A DNA stretch of 64,000 bases, taken from NCBI GenBank assembly GCA_947499565.1, contig CANMOV010000004.1:124001-188000 (forward strand). The letters are read 5' to 3'. The DNA is from an uncultured Croceitalea sp. Its GTDB lineage: Bacteria; Bacteroidota; Bacteroidia; Flavobacteriales; Flavobacteriaceae. Both the position numbers and the translations under genes were made by a program. The notes under the pieces are model-generated. The model searched no databases, had not been told where the DNA came from, and was given only the letters and a program-made list of their open reading frames with translations. Below are positions 48,981 to 57,789 of the stretch, piece after piece (the stretch's first letter is position 1; each line of letters opens with the position of its first letter).

Positions 48981-49670
48981 CTACAAAATCTGTTTTATTT
49001 CGTAAAGGCTATCAATCATTTTACAATGGTTATGCTGTGGTTCTTTATGTGCATTAAAGTGCAGCGTATTAAAACCTAGGTCTTGAGCGCCAAGAATATC
49101 TGCCTCAAGATTATCACCAATCATAACTGAATTTTTAGCATGTGTTTTAGCTAAATTTAGAGCTAACTCAAAAATTTGGGGATTGGGTTTTTTTACGCCT
49201 GCCATTTCAGAATTTACAATCTTATCAAAATAATCATATAGACTTGCCTTTTTTAGCTTTTTATCTTGAATTTCCTGAAAGCCATTTGTAATGATATGAA
49301 GCTTATATTTTGGTTTTAAATAATCAAGAACCTCATAAGTATAAGGGAAAACATGGTTATGGGATGAAAGGTGTTTAATATACTCTTCTGAAAGGGTATG
49401 TATCAAACTATCGGAAACCTCAAAAGCTATTGCATCAAATGTTTTTTTTAATCGTTGATATCGAAGTTCAGATTTGGTTACTTTCTCGTCTCTATATAAT
49501 TTCCAATACTGAAGATTAATAGGAACATATACTGATAAAAATTCGTCAAGAGCTACATCTACTTCATTTTCAAGCAATATTTTCTCGAATGTCAGCGCTG
49601 AATTCTTTTCAAAATCCCAAAGTGTATGATCTAAATCAAAAAAAATATCCGTAATAGATTCTTTAAACAT
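48981..49670 (-). CDS. HAD-family noncanonical pyrimidine nucleotidase (YjjG-like)
   Basis: The 229-residue haloacid-dehalogenase hydrolase has motif I DLDHTLWDF (nucleophile Asp12), motif II ITNGF, and motif III-IV KPNPQIF with MIGDNLEADILGAQ. A helical cap lies between. YjjG-type enzymes dephosphorylate noncanonical pyrimidine nucleotides; the sequence start ITDIFFDLDHTLWDFEKNS and length fit that branch. It overlaps the deacetylase-like gene upstream by 8 bp. Exact substrate is inferred from family. Confidence 0.85.
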   Translation of the reverse strand: MFKESITDIFFDLDHTLWDFEKNSALTFEKILLENEVDVALDEFLSVYVPINLQYWKLYRDEKVTKSELRYQRLKKTFDAIAFEVSDSLIHTLSEEYIKHLSSHNHVFPYTYEVLDYLKPKYKLHIITNGFQEIQDKKLKKASLYDYFDKIVNSEMAGVKKPNPQIFELALNLAKTHAKNSVMIGDNLEADILGAQDLGFNTLHFNAHKEPQHNHCKMIDSLYEIKQIL

Positions 49671-50958
49671 AATATCTTTTAAGAATAGCTCTATATAGTT
49701 CTAACCATTTTAGGCGATTTGAACTACCTAATAATTCATTGGAAAAAACAATATTCAGATTACCTTGAACTTCCTTGGTTTCTCTGTACATAGCGTCAAG
49801 TACTTCAAACACCTGCGCTTGTTTTTTAAACTTTAAAAATGAATAATCACAGACTGCGAATGGGTGTACTTTTATTGGTTGTTGAACTTCAAGATTAATG
49901 TCATAAAAATAAAATGGTGTGCAAGTTCCTGCCCGAAAACCTATTTCATGTGTATAACCCATAGTATAATCATCTGTAAACTCAGTTTCAACCAGATCTT
50001 GATATGTTTTAGGGATATGTACTCTATTATAGCGCATTCTTGAGTAACTAACAGGTCTATTTATAAGGTTTGCCAATCTACTCTTCTCTTCTTTTAGTGT
50101 GGTATTGCTTAAAGAAGAGCTATAGGAAGCACTCAAAGAAACTATACTATAATCTGCTACCGATTTTATTAAATACCTAAACTTATTCTTATATATAGAT
50201 ACATTCTTATCATGTTTTGAATAATCCGCAAATTGGAAGAAAAACATAGTCTTGCATTTCACTTCTTTATGCAAGTTCATTAAATATGTAAAGTTATTAT
50301 AGGGATCTTTTCTTGGACTTAGCCAAACAGCTACACGCTTGAATAAGCGCAATAATCTGAATTTACTCAAATCCAATAATATCCCTCCAATTGTGCGTAT
50401 AAAACTGCGGTAGGCAAAACAATGAGAAGTTGTAACATTTATAATGGAAGTAAATTGATACTTCTTCTTTGTTTGTTCTATTTCTGGAAAACGTTCTTTT
50501 AAAGCAACTAAAAACTTCTTAGCCCATAAATCTACCAATGGTCGCTTCAAAAAATCGTTTTGATACGCCAAACTTTCTTTAACAGGAAAACGACCCAGCT
50601 CGTCCTTAACATGAGGTAAATACTCTTCATACCTGCTTATTAAATAAAAAATAGCAGAAAAAATATCAAAAGGGATATTGCTCCTTTCACCTGCCTCAAA
50701 AAAACAAGGAAGTTCTTCCCAATTTTCAATTTTAATCTCGATATCATTTATACCCTGTTCAAATAAAAGTGCATTACTCCTAATAAAGAACTCATTTTGT
50801 AATGGTTGTTTTGTGTAAGTGATTTTAGGGCCCGAATGTTTAATAAAATCTTCGACAGTTGTTGTGAAACTAACTTCTATACCCAAAATTCGGGTAAAAA
50901 CGTGTTTCATAGTGTAAGTGAAACGCTTAGTAATTTTATGCGTGTAAATTAGCAGCAT
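49663..50958 (-). CDS. Polysaccharide deacetylase-like family protein
   Basis: This 431-residue protein matches a Bacteroidota group annotated as polysaccharide deacetylases. It shows FEAGERSNIPFDIFSAIFYLISRYEEY and VKESLAYQNDFLKRPLVDLWAKKF. A degenerate NodB-like C-terminal half follows (GYTHEIGFRAGTCTPFYFYD, IKVHPFAVCDYS). The classical NodB DD and HxxxH metal set is not clearly seen, so activity is uncertain. It begins directly after the radC stop (TAAATG) and overlaps the HAD gene, making a radC-deacetylase-HAD operon. Cell-envelope or carbohydrate function is an inference. Confidence 0.72.
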   Translation of the reverse strand: MLLIYTHKITKRFTYTMKHVFTRILGIEVSFTTTVEDFIKHSGPKITYTKQPLQNEFFIRSNALLFEQGINDIEIKIENWEELPCFFEAGERSNIPFDIFSAIFYLISRYEEYLPHVKDELGRFPVKESLAYQNDFLKRPLVDLWAKKFLVALKERFPEIEQTKKKYQFTSIINVTTSHCFAYRSFIRTIGGILLDLSKFRLLRLFKRVAVWLSPRKDPYNNFTYLMNLHKEVKCKTMFFFQFADYSKHDKNVSIYKNKFRYLIKSVADYSIVSLSASYSSSLSNTTLKEEKSRLANLINRPVSYSRMRYNRVHIPKTYQDLVETEFTDDYTMGYTHEIGFRAGTCTPFYFYDINLEVQQPIKVHPFAVCDYSFLKFKKQAQVFEVLDAMYRETKEVQGNLNIVFSNELLGSSNRLKWLELYRAILKRYYV

Positions 50959-51657
50959 TTATAACAATTGTTCATCGGCAAAACTAAAATAAGCCTTTTC
51001 GGTTATGATTACATGATCTAGCACTTTTATATCTAATGCTTCTGCTGCTATTTTTAATTTATTAGTAATCTGCTTATCAGCAGCACTAGGTCTTAAAGTT
51101 GAAGAAGGATGATTATGTGCTAAAATTATACCTACGGCACCATATTCCAATGCTTGTTTTAACACCAAACGTATGTCTACCAAAGTTCCGGTAATACCAC
51201 CCTTACTTAGTTGTTCCCTATGCAACACTTTGTTAGAATTATTTAGATAAACAATCCAAAACTCTTCATGAGGGAGTTCTCCTAAAATAGGCTGTAAAAG
51301 CTCAAAAACATCTTTACTACTATTTATTTTGGTGATTTTTTGAGCAGTCTCTCCTCTTCTGCGTCTTCCTACCTCCAAAGCGGCTATTATTGTTATCGCT
51401 TTTGCTTCTCCAATTCCATTAAATTGCATTAACTGTTTAATAGTAAGCTTTCCCAATTCATTAAGATTGTTATTAGTTGACGCTAAAATTCTTTTAGAAA
51501 GTGCAACAGCACTCTCATCACGGTTGCCTGAACCTATCAAAATAGCTATTAGCTCAGCATCCGATAAAGCAGCATAACCTTTTAAAACTAGCTTTTTTCT
51601 AGGTTTATCGTCATCTGCCCAATCTTTAATCGAAAATGAAGTAGGTTTATCTTGCAT
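50959..51657 (-). CDS. radC: RadC-family JAMM-domain protein
   Basis: The 232-residue protein has an N-terminal UPF0758/RadC domain with a helix-hairpin-helix motif (QFNGIGEAKAITIIAALEVG, about 79-98). The C-terminal MPN/JAMM domain carries the metal set EHN-type HNHPSSTLRPSAAD, with His181, His183 and Asp194. RadC proteins were named for a radiation phenotype now doubted; the biochemical role is unsettled. It leads the radC-deacetylase-HAD operon. Confidence 0.93.
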   Translation of the reverse strand: MQDKPTSFSIKDWADDDKPRKKLVLKGYAALSDAELIAILIGSGNRDESAVALSKRILASTNNNLNELGKLTIKQLMQFNGIGEAKAITIIAALEVGRRRRGETAQKITKINSSKDVFELLQPILGELPHEEFWIVYLNNSNKVLHREQLSKGGITGTLVDIRLVLKQALEYGAVGIILAHNHPSSTLRPSAADKQITNKLKIAAEALDIKVLDHVIITEKAYFSFADEQLL

Positions 51658-51764
51658 GCGATAAAGATAAGCGGATTGCTGGAATTAAATTCCGTAAACA
51701 ATTTGAGACATAGCCTTTAGGGTAATCTTTTTACTTTGTATCTTGAAAGTGAAATTATTAAGGG

Positions 51765-52208
51765 ATGAAATCATTACTAAAAAAAGACGCTTACGAAGAA
51801 ATTAAAAGTAGAATTGAAAAACTCAGCGAAAATTCTGAACGTTTGTGGGGCAAAATGACTGTTGGGCAAATGACTTGGCACTGTCAATATCCCTTAAAAC
51901 TTGCAATAGAGAACAGGGAAAATAACTCTAAAGGAAACTGGTTTGTAAAGACTTTCTTTAAAAAATCTCTTTATAACGACAAACCTTGGCGTAAGAATTT
52001 ACCAACTGCATCTGAACTAAGAGCTAAAGAGCCTAAAGAATTTAAGGTTGAATATGCCAAATTAAAAGAGTTAATAGATAATTTTCATACCCTTGAAAAT
52101 CGTGAAACCTGGCATCCGCATCCAGCTTTTGGGGCTTTTACAAAAGAACAATGGGGGCAAATGCAATACAAACATTTAGACCATCACTTAAGACAATTTG
52201 GGGTTTAA
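51765..52208 (+). CDS. DUF1569-family protein
   Basis: This 147-residue soluble protein fits DUF1569, a DinB-like helical-bundle family. It has RLWGKMTVGQMTWHCQYPLKLAI near the N-terminus and AFGAFTKEQWGQMQYKHLDHHLRQFGV at the end. The His residues (HCQY and HLDHHL) are the potential metal set of DinB-like folds. Function is unknown. It is divergent from radC with a 107-bp gap, and no gene follows closely on the same strand. Confidence 0.88.
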   Translation: MKSLLKKDAYEEIKSRIEKLSENSERLWGKMTVGQMTWHCQYPLKLAIENRENNSKGNWFVKTFFKKSLYNDKPWRKNLPTASELRAKEPKEFKVEYAKLKELIDNFHTLENRETWHPHPAFGAFTKEQWGQMQYKHLDHHLRQFGV

Positions 52209-52243
52209 GTAAACACATTGAAAATACAAGTAACAGTTTTTTT

Positions 52244-52429
52244 CTATTGCGGATAATCGTCATCAATCATTTCAATAATTTCGGTTTTCACTCTAGTATC
52301 ATTTACACTTCGATTTTCTTCTAGAATAATATTGGAAACTCCCAACATAATCGCAACCATTATCATAGAAATCAACTGCTTAACAGGAGCTTTCTTTGGT
52401 CTTTTTGTAATTAATTTCTTTTTAAACAT
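52244..52429 (-). CDS. Small single-helix membrane protein, 61 aa
   Basis: The frame encodes a basic N-terminus (MFKKKLITKRPKKAPVKQ), one hydrophobic segment (LISMIMVAIMLGVSNIIL) and an acidic tail ending DDDYPQ. This reads like a genuine small inner-membrane protein rather than chance, and no annotated gene competes on the opposite strand. It lies 68 bp downstream of mpl. No homologous function comes to mind. Moderately confident as a gene. Confidence 0.6.
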   Translation of the reverse strand: MFKKKLITKRPKKAPVKQLISMIMVAIMLGVSNIILEENRSVNDTRVKTEIIEMIDDDYPQ

Positions 52430-52497
52430 GCTCTTAGAGAGTCAAAAGCTATACCCAAAACTTAAAATCTGCCAAAATAACATTAGAGCTAACAGTC

Positions 52498-53856
52498 CTA
52501 TTTCTTTATTGCGCTGCCTATTTCGTTAAAATCTAAACCTCCATAATTACCAGAACTCATTAGTAATAATGCGCTATTGTCAAAAGTTTGGTTAAAAAGA
52601 AATTCTTGAAAGTCCTTTGGTTCCGTAAAGACCTTTAAATCATCACGCTCAAAAGCATTTGTTATTTGCTGTTTAGAAACTTTATCTAGTTGTTTAATTT
52701 TTACCGCTTCTGGTGAGTAAAAAACTACTGCCTCATCCGCAATATTTAGTGCCCCTTTATATTCCTTTAAAAATTCAGCATTTAAACTGCTATAGGTATG
52801 TAATTCTAAACACGCCAATAACTTTCTATTAGGGTATTGTTCTTTTACTGCTTTAGTTGTTGCTGAAACCTTACTAGGAGAATGGGCAAAATCTTTAAAC
52901 GCTATGCTTGTTTTGTTCTCTGCAATCTTTTCCATCCGTTTAGATGCACCTTTAAAGGTAGCTATTGCTTCATAAAAGTCAAGTTCATCAACACCCATAT
53001 TTTGACAAATCCATTTAGCTCCCGCTAAATTGTTCAGATTATGCTTCCCAAAAACTTCAATTGGCATTTGCCCTTCTGGAGTTTCCAATAGGGTAACCCC
53101 ATTTTCAACAGTATATGCTGGAGTTTGGTATGGCATTTTTCTAATGGTATTCTCAGAACCTTCAACAACTTCTTTTAATTCTTTATCTTCTTCATTATAG
53201 GTGACACTTCCCCCCTTTACGATACTATCCACAAATATTCTAAACTGCTCAATATAATTCTCATAAGTAGGAAATACATTAATATGATCCCATGCTATTC
53301 CACTTAATAATGCAATATTTGGTTGGTATAAATGAAATTTGGGTCTTCGGTCTATGGGTGATGATAAATACTCGTCTCCTTCTAAAACTATAAAATCATT
53401 TTCCGTGGTTAAATGTACCATTCGGTCAAAACCATCCAATTGTGCACCCACCATATAATCCACTTCTATATTGTGATAATTAAGCACATGCAAAATCATA
53501 GAGGTTATCGTAGTTTTTCCATGACTTCCGCCAATAACAACACGAGTTTTATTTTTGGATTGTTCATATAAGAATTCTGGGTAAGAATATATTTTAACGC
53601 CCAGTTCTTGAGCTTTAAGCAATTCTGGATTATCCGGTTTGGCATGCATCCCTAAGATGACAGCATCTAAGTTTGCGTGTATTTTATTAGGAAACCAACC
53701 AAATTCTTCTGGCAATAAATTCTTAGCCTGTAAACGTCCTTTAGATGGTTCATATATAACGTCATCACTTCCCGTAACCTTGTAACCTTTATGCTCCAGT
53801 GCTAAAGCTAGATTATGCATAGCAGCACCACCAATGGCTATAAAATGTATGTTCAT
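52498..53856 (-). CDS. mpl: UDP-N-acetylmuramate:L-alanyl-gamma-D-glutamyl-meso-diaminopimelate ligase (Mpl)
   Basis: Mpl reattaches recycled tripeptide to UDP-MurNAc in peptidoglycan recycling. The 452-residue Mur ligase has MNIHFIAIGGAAMHNLALAL at the start, the ATP loop IGGSHGKTTITSM, and the central-domain LEGDEY. The C-terminal domain has FAHSPSKVSATTKAV. The last replaces the usual Mur ligase DYAHNP motif with DFAHSPSK, as expected for Mpl. It is a leftward gene facing the divergent cupin. Confidence 0.93.
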   Translation of the reverse strand: MNIHFIAIGGAAMHNLALALEHKGYKVTGSDDVIYEPSKGRLQAKNLLPEEFGWFPNKIHANLDAVILGMHAKPDNPELLKAQELGVKIYSYPEFLYEQSKNKTRVVIGGSHGKTTITSMILHVLNYHNIEVDYMVGAQLDGFDRMVHLTTENDFIVLEGDEYLSSPIDRRPKFHLYQPNIALLSGIAWDHINVFPTYENYIEQFRIFVDSIVKGGSVTYNEEDKELKEVVEGSENTIRKMPYQTPAYTVENGVTLLETPEGQMPIEVFGKHNLNNLAGAKWICQNMGVDELDFYEAIATFKGASKRMEKIAENKTSIAFKDFAHSPSKVSATTKAVKEQYPNRKLLACLELHTYSSLNAEFLKEYKGALNIADEAVVFYSPEAVKIKQLDKVSKQQITNAFERDDLKVFTEPKDFQEFLFNQTFDNSALLLMSSGNYGGLDFNEIGSAIKK

Positions 53857-53925
53857 TCAATTTAATTTCCGCTTAAAGGTAATTAGTATTTTGTAATAAT
53901 TCATATCTTGAAAAAAAGTAAAAAC

Positions 53926-54237
53926 ATGAATTTATCTGAAATACCTTCCAAAGAAATAATGCCAGGATATCATGGAAAATTAGTGCATTCAAAAAGTATG
54001 AGTTGGGTTTTTTGGGAGGTTAAAGAGGGAGCTGTAGTACCAGAACATCAACATATTCATGAGCAAATTATGCATGTGGTAGAGGGTAGTTTTGAATTTA
54101 CCTTAAATGGAATTACCAATACCTACAAACCTGGTGACGTGGTAATAATTCCATCCAATGCCCCGCATGGTGGAAAAGCTTTAACACCATGTAAATTGAT
54201 GGATGTGTTTAGTCCGGCTAGAGATGAGTACAAATAG
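53926..54237 (+). CDS. Cupin-domain protein
   Basis: I start at ATG 53926 (103 aa); a TTG 18 bp upstream is also open. The single cupin barrel shows motif 1, GAVVPEHQHIHEQIMHVVEG, with the metal-binding His-x-His-x-His pattern and Glu, and motif 2, PGDVVIIPSNAPHGG. The size and pattern fit small metal-binding cupins. It is followed 51 bp later by an SDR, and the two may share a transcript. A specific substrate cannot be named. Confidence 0.88.
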   Translation: MNLSEIPSKEIMPGYHGKLVHSKSMSWVFWEVKEGAVVPEHQHIHEQIMHVVEGSFEFTLNGITNTYKPGDVVIIPSNAPHGGKALTPCKLMDVFSPARDEYK

Positions 54238-54288
54238 CTGACAGAAAGCTATAACTTTAAAGTAAATTAAACAAAGGAATAGAATCAT

Positions 54289-55074
54289 ATGAATATATCT
54301 TTAAAAGATAAAAAAGCCTTAGTAGGAGGAAGTAGCGGTGGGATTGGAAAAGCAATTGCCACGCAAATAGCTGAAAGCGGTGCAAGCGTAACCTTAATGG
54401 CACGGAATGAGGCTAAAATGAAAGCCGTAATAGCAGATTTACCATGCAGTGAAGGTCAAAAACACCAATATTTAAAGGTCGATTTTAGTGATTATAGTAA
54501 CTACAAAACAATAATTACAACATATTTTAAAGAACATACCGTAGATATTCTAGTTAACAATACTCAAGGACCAACAGCTGGTGGTGCACTTGAAAAAAAT
54601 GTTCAGGACTATCAAAATGCATTTGATTTATTATTTAAATCCGTCGTATTTACCACCCAATTGGCTTTAAAGCATATGCAGAATAATAAATGGGGGCGAA
54701 TTATTAATGTGGCTTCTATTTCAGTTAAAGAACCACTTAACTATTTGGCACTTTCTAATTCAATTCGCGCAGCAGTAGTTACATGGGGGAAAAGTTTATC
54801 TATTGATGTTGCTAAAGATGGAATAACTGTCAACAGTGTTCTAACTGGTTATTTTGATACGGACCGTATTGCACAATTAAATGCAAAAAAGGCAGAAAAA
54901 TTAGGAATTTCTATAGATGAGGTTAGAGGTACGATGGAAAATAATGTACCTGTAAAGCGTATTGGCTTGCCCGAAGAATATGGGTTTTTGGTTGCATTCT
55001 TAGCATCAGACAGAGCAGCCTATATCAACGGAACTAATATTCCTATTGATGGCGGATTATTGAAATCTCTCTAA
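54289..55074 (+). CDS. SDR-family oxidoreductase with degenerate active site
   Basis: The 261-residue protein has the short-chain dehydrogenase fold: nucleotide loop VGGSSGGIGKAIA (12-24), NNTQG, and the C-terminal NGTNIPIDGGLLKSL. The classical catalytic YxxxK is missing. The region after NVASIS reads PLNYLALSNSIRA, where LxxxN replaces YxxxK. This matches an SDR subgroup noted for lacking the perfect catalytic tetrad. It resembles FabG in overall sequence but may not be a normal reductase. It follows the cupin gene, with a run of AAAGGA ahead of the start. Confidence 0.85.
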   Translation: MNISLKDKKALVGGSSGGIGKAIATQIAESGASVTLMARNEAKMKAVIADLPCSEGQKHQYLKVDFSDYSNYKTIITTYFKEHTVDILVNNTQGPTAGGALEKNVQDYQNAFDLLFKSVVFTTQLALKHMQNNKWGRIINVASISVKEPLNYLALSNSIRAAVVTWGKSLSIDVAKDGITVNSVLTGYFDTDRIAQLNAKKAEKLGISIDEVRGTMENNVPVKRIGLPEEYGFLVAFLASDRAAYINGTNIPIDGGLLKSL

Positions 55075-55117
55075 ATATTTTTATTGAAAAATATGAATTC
55101 TATAATTTTAGTTACCT

Positions 55118-55136
55118 TTAGTTGACAATCAACTAA
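55118..55136 (+). promoter_or_regulatory. MarR-like operator palindrome before doxX
   Basis: TTAGTTGACAATCAACTAA is an 8-bp inverted repeat around CAA. It lies right after a -7-like TACCTTTA (55113-55120) and before the ATG at 55147, so a bound repressor would cover the transcript start. The AGTTGA-N3-TCAACT form resembles sites of MarR-type regulators. No such regulator gene is adjacent. Confidence 0.5.
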
Positions 55137-55146
55137 TTAATTTATT

Positions 55147-55521
55147 ATGAATTCAAAAGTTTCCTTAGTAGTTCGAATTTTATTAGGATTATTTGTTCTA
55201 ATATTTGGATTAAATAAGTTTTTTCAATTTTTACCCCCGTTTGAAGCTCCAGAAGATGCTCAAAATTACTTTGCTGCTCTTATGAACAGTAAAACTCTAA
55301 CCCTTGTTGCCGTAGTCGAAATTGCTGCAGGATTAGCGCTTATTTTTAATAAGTGGGGTGCTCTTATGACTGTTATTCTAATGAGTGTTTCTGTGAATGC
55401 AGTGCTTTTTCATGCGACACTAGACCCAGCAAATGTTGCTCCTGCAATAGGCTTACTAGTACTAAATATAATTGTATTAATAGGCTATAAGGATAGCTAC
55501 TCAGCTATGCTGAAAGGATAG
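55147..55521 (+). CDS. DoxX-family membrane protein
   Basis: The 124-residue protein has four hydrophobic segments (about 6-25, 45-65, 70-88, 97-117) and the DoxX signature RILLGLFVLIFGLNKFFQFLP. Its role in the family is not settled; members are linked to quinone or redox stress. It is monocistronic, with a palindromic operator upstream and a perfect bidirectional terminator 22 bp after the stop. Confidence 0.87.
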   Translation: MNSKVSLVVRILLGLFVLIFGLNKFFQFLPPFEAPEDAQNYFAALMNSKTLTLVAVVEIAAGLALIFNKWGALMTVILMSVSVNAVLFHATLDPANVAPAIGLLVLNIIVLIGYKDSYSAMLKG

Positions 55522-55543
55522 GTAGAAATTTTACAATACCATT

Positions 55544-55574
55544 AAAAGAGCCTTTCATTTTGAAAGGCTCTTTT
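55544..55574. terminator. Bidirectional terminator between doxX and lytTR genes
   Basis: A 14-bp perfect stem (AAAAGAGCCTTTCA and its complement) with a TTT loop carries A/T runs on both sides. It can end doxX on the plus strand and the LytTR regulator on the minus strand. Confidence 0.92.
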
Positions 55575-55577
55575 GGC

Positions 55578-56303
55578 TTAAAAACTCATACGGTCTTTAA
55601 AAAGATAAGATTGCCTTCTCGAAACTTCAACCTCATCACCATTCTGCATTGCAAGTTTTAGTTTTCCATTAAACCATGGAACTACACTTACTATAAAATT
55701 AGTGTTTATTATTTGCTGCCTGTTCACCCGGAAAAAAGAGCTCTCGGGCAATTTTTCTTCTATCTGATTTAGAGATTTATATAACATTGGTTTATTATCT
55801 TGAAAAAACACTCGGGTATAATTCCCTACAATTTCAAAATGAGAGATTTCGCCAATCTTTACTAACCAGCACTTTTCACCGTCTTTTATAAAAATTTGAC
55901 TGCTTTCCGTAAGCTTTGTATTAGAACTACCATCTTCTTCTTTTTCTTCAATTTTAGTTTTTACCTTTTCAATAGCAGCTGCAAAGCGCTGCTCATTAAT
56001 TGGTTTAAGTAGATAATCTAGTGCATTATATTCAAAAGATTTTATCGCATACTCATCAAAAGCTGTAGTAAAAACGGTTATTGGCACATTATCCAACATC
56101 TCTAAAAGCTCAAAGCCATCTTTTTCGGGCATATTGATGTCTAAAAACAATAAGTCGGGCTGTGTTTTTTGAATTAACTCATAACCCAAATCCACATTCT
56201 CTGCCTCTCCAATAAGTTCTATCTCAGTATGATTCTTCAATAATTCTTTGAGCTCATTACGTGCCAAACGTGAATCCTCTACTATTAAGGCTTTTATACT
56301 CAT
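55578..56303 (-). CDS. LytTR-family response regulator
   Basis: The 241-residue protein has a receiver domain (1-about 120) with phosphoacceptor Asp55 in LLFLDINMPEKDG and the conserved Lys in YLLKPINE. A C-terminal LytTR DNA-binding domain follows (about 140-241: FEIVGNYTRVFF, FFRVNRQQIINTNFI, MQNGDEVEVSRRQS). Such proteins bind repeats spaced about two DNA turns apart. The kinase gene overlaps it by 4 bp. Two upstream regions within 5 kb carry such repeats at exactly 21-bp spacing (58123-58179 and 60679-60713), so these are likely targets. Confidence 0.95.
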   Translation of the reverse strand: MSIKALIVEDSRLARNELKELLKNHTEIELIGEAENVDLGYELIQKTQPDLLFLDINMPEKDGFELLEMLDNVPITVFTTAFDEYAIKSFEYNALDYLLKPINEQRFAAAIEKVKTKIEEKEEDGSSNTKLTESSQIFIKDGEKCWLVKIGEISHFEIVGNYTRVFFQDNKPMLYKSLNQIEEKLPESSFFRVNRQQIINTNFIVSVVPWFNGKLKLAMQNGDEVEVSRRQSYLFKDRMSF

Positions 56304-57358
56304 GCTTGTGGGATATTAATTTCTGCAATTACTTCGCCCTCCTTTTCATTTAAAGCAAAAGTAGCTTTCTCGCCGTACAACAATTTTAGTCGTTGCTTTA
56401 TATTCTTTAACCCTAATTGCGTAGAACCTTTGGAAATCTCAAGCTTGCCAGAATTTATAACTTTTATCTGAAGTCCATTATTTTCTATACTCACTTTCAG
56501 TTTTATCTTTCCTCCATGCTTTAATTTAGAAATACCATGTTTTGCAGCATTTTCAACAAGCAACTGAATAATCATTGGTGGAATTTGCAATTGAAGGGCC
56601 TCCTTTTCAATCTTCTTTTCAAATTTCAGCCTTTCTTCAAACTGAATTTTTGACAACGCAATATAATTCCCTACCATTTCTAGTTCTTCTTCTACAGTTA
56701 TTCCGTTAACGTTATTTTTGGTCAAGGAATATCTCAGCATTTCAGAAAGCTTAGTTAACATCTCTCTAGACTTGTCCACATCTTCTAACATGAGGCCTCT
56801 AATATTATTTAAACTATTGAACATAAAATGTGGATTTATCTGTCCTTTTAATGTGTTAAGCTGTGCTTGTTTTAAATTGGTGTTGAGCTCAAGCCTTTCA
56901 ATACGATCTTTGTTAAGCTTTAAGAGTAATTTGATAACAAAATAGGTAACTGTCCAAGCACCTATCATAAAAAGGGAATTTATAGCTTGGATCCAAAAAC
57001 CATCGTACATTTTGAACATATCAATATGTTCCTGAGATATACTAGGGCCATATTTAGCATATATATAACCAAAAAGATAGTTTAAAGAACCAAAAAGGAA
57101 ACACGCCAAAAGAAAAGATATTCCAATTTTGATGAGGTCTCTTGATTTAAAAGACTCAAAATTAATGTAGTGTTTTATATACCATCGAAGCATTGAAGTT
57201 ACGGAAACACTTATGGTAAATCCGAATATAATAGAATATATGACAAATTTTAAACCAATATTTTTTAGTAATAATAAGGATAGGCAATTGATAAAACCCC
57301 AACCAACAAATTGTAATACCCAAAAAACAAGGTTTCTATTCTTATCAGTAATATTCAT
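56300..57358 (-). CDS. LytS-type sensor histidine kinase
   Basis: The 352-residue protein has four membrane segments in the first 145 residues (around 10-30, 38-55, 77-100 and 125-147) and then a coiled linker. The histidine-kinase phosphoacceptor box QINPHFMFNSLNN has His177, and the ATPase follows (VENAAKHGISKLKHGG, GLKNIKQRLKLLYG). This arrangement is typical of LytS-type (His_kinase PF06580) sensors paired with LytTR regulators, and the genes overlap by 4 bp. The stimulus is unknown. A single TTACCGAA (57411-57418) upstream resembles the regulator's candidate motif. Confidence 0.95.
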   Translation of the reverse strand: MNITDKNRNLVFWVLQFVGWGFINCLSLLLLKNIGLKFVIYSIIFGFTISVSVTSMLRWYIKHYINFESFKSRDLIKIGISFLLACFLFGSLNYLFGYIYAKYGPSISQEHIDMFKMYDGFWIQAINSLFMIGAWTVTYFVIKLLLKLNKDRIERLELNTNLKQAQLNTLKGQINPHFMFNSLNNIRGLMLEDVDKSREMLTKLSEMLRYSLTKNNVNGITVEEELEMVGNYIALSKIQFEERLKFEKKIEKEALQLQIPPMIIQLLVENAAKHGISKLKHGGKIKLKVSIENNGLQIKVINSGKLEISKGSTQLGLKNIKQRLKLLYGEKATFALNEKEGEVIAEINIPQA

Positions 57359-57492
57359 AGTTTCTGGTTAGGTCTGAAAATTAAAATGATGCAATATAAA
57401 CACTACCAATTTACCGAAATAATAAAATAGAAAAAGGATTGCTACTTGTGAAGTAATTCACTTTAAAGCTAGTATTTCTCTTTGTTATCATT

Positions 57493-57789
57493 CTAAAACT
57501 GGTTGATTACGTTATATAACAATTGTCCAAATAAAAATCCTATTCCTCCAAAGATTACCGTTACGCCCAAAATAATTACAATTGATTTTAAAGGGTTCTT
57601 TTTTAGCATTCTAGCTTCACAGGTAATTTGTTTTCTTCCCTGTTTAGTATAACCCAGCATAGTAAATCCAAGGCCAGAGAGTCCTAATATTAATACTTGA
57701 GCTACATTTTTTGCTAGAATTTGACTAAAAACTGCACTGAGTATTAAAAGTCCTCCAGCGATCCAAAATGACGTTCTATTCTTGTTCAT
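57493..57789 (-). CDS. Small membrane protein, 98 aa
   Basis: Three hydrophobic segments (about 9-22, 27-47 and 70-95) are visible, with the basic segment KQGRKQITCEARMLKKNPLK between the second and third. The family is not recognised. It begins directly after the stop of the 62-aa gene (TAAATG), and the pair lies upstream of the LytS/LytTR genes on the same strand. Candidate LytTR sites lie upstream of the pair. A target of the two-component system is the best inference. Confidence 0.75.
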   Translation of the reverse strand: MNKNRTSFWIAGGLLILSAVFSQILAKNVAQVLILGLSGLGFTMLGYTKQGRKQITCEARMLKKNPLKSIVIILGVTVIFGGIGFLFGQLLYNVINQF

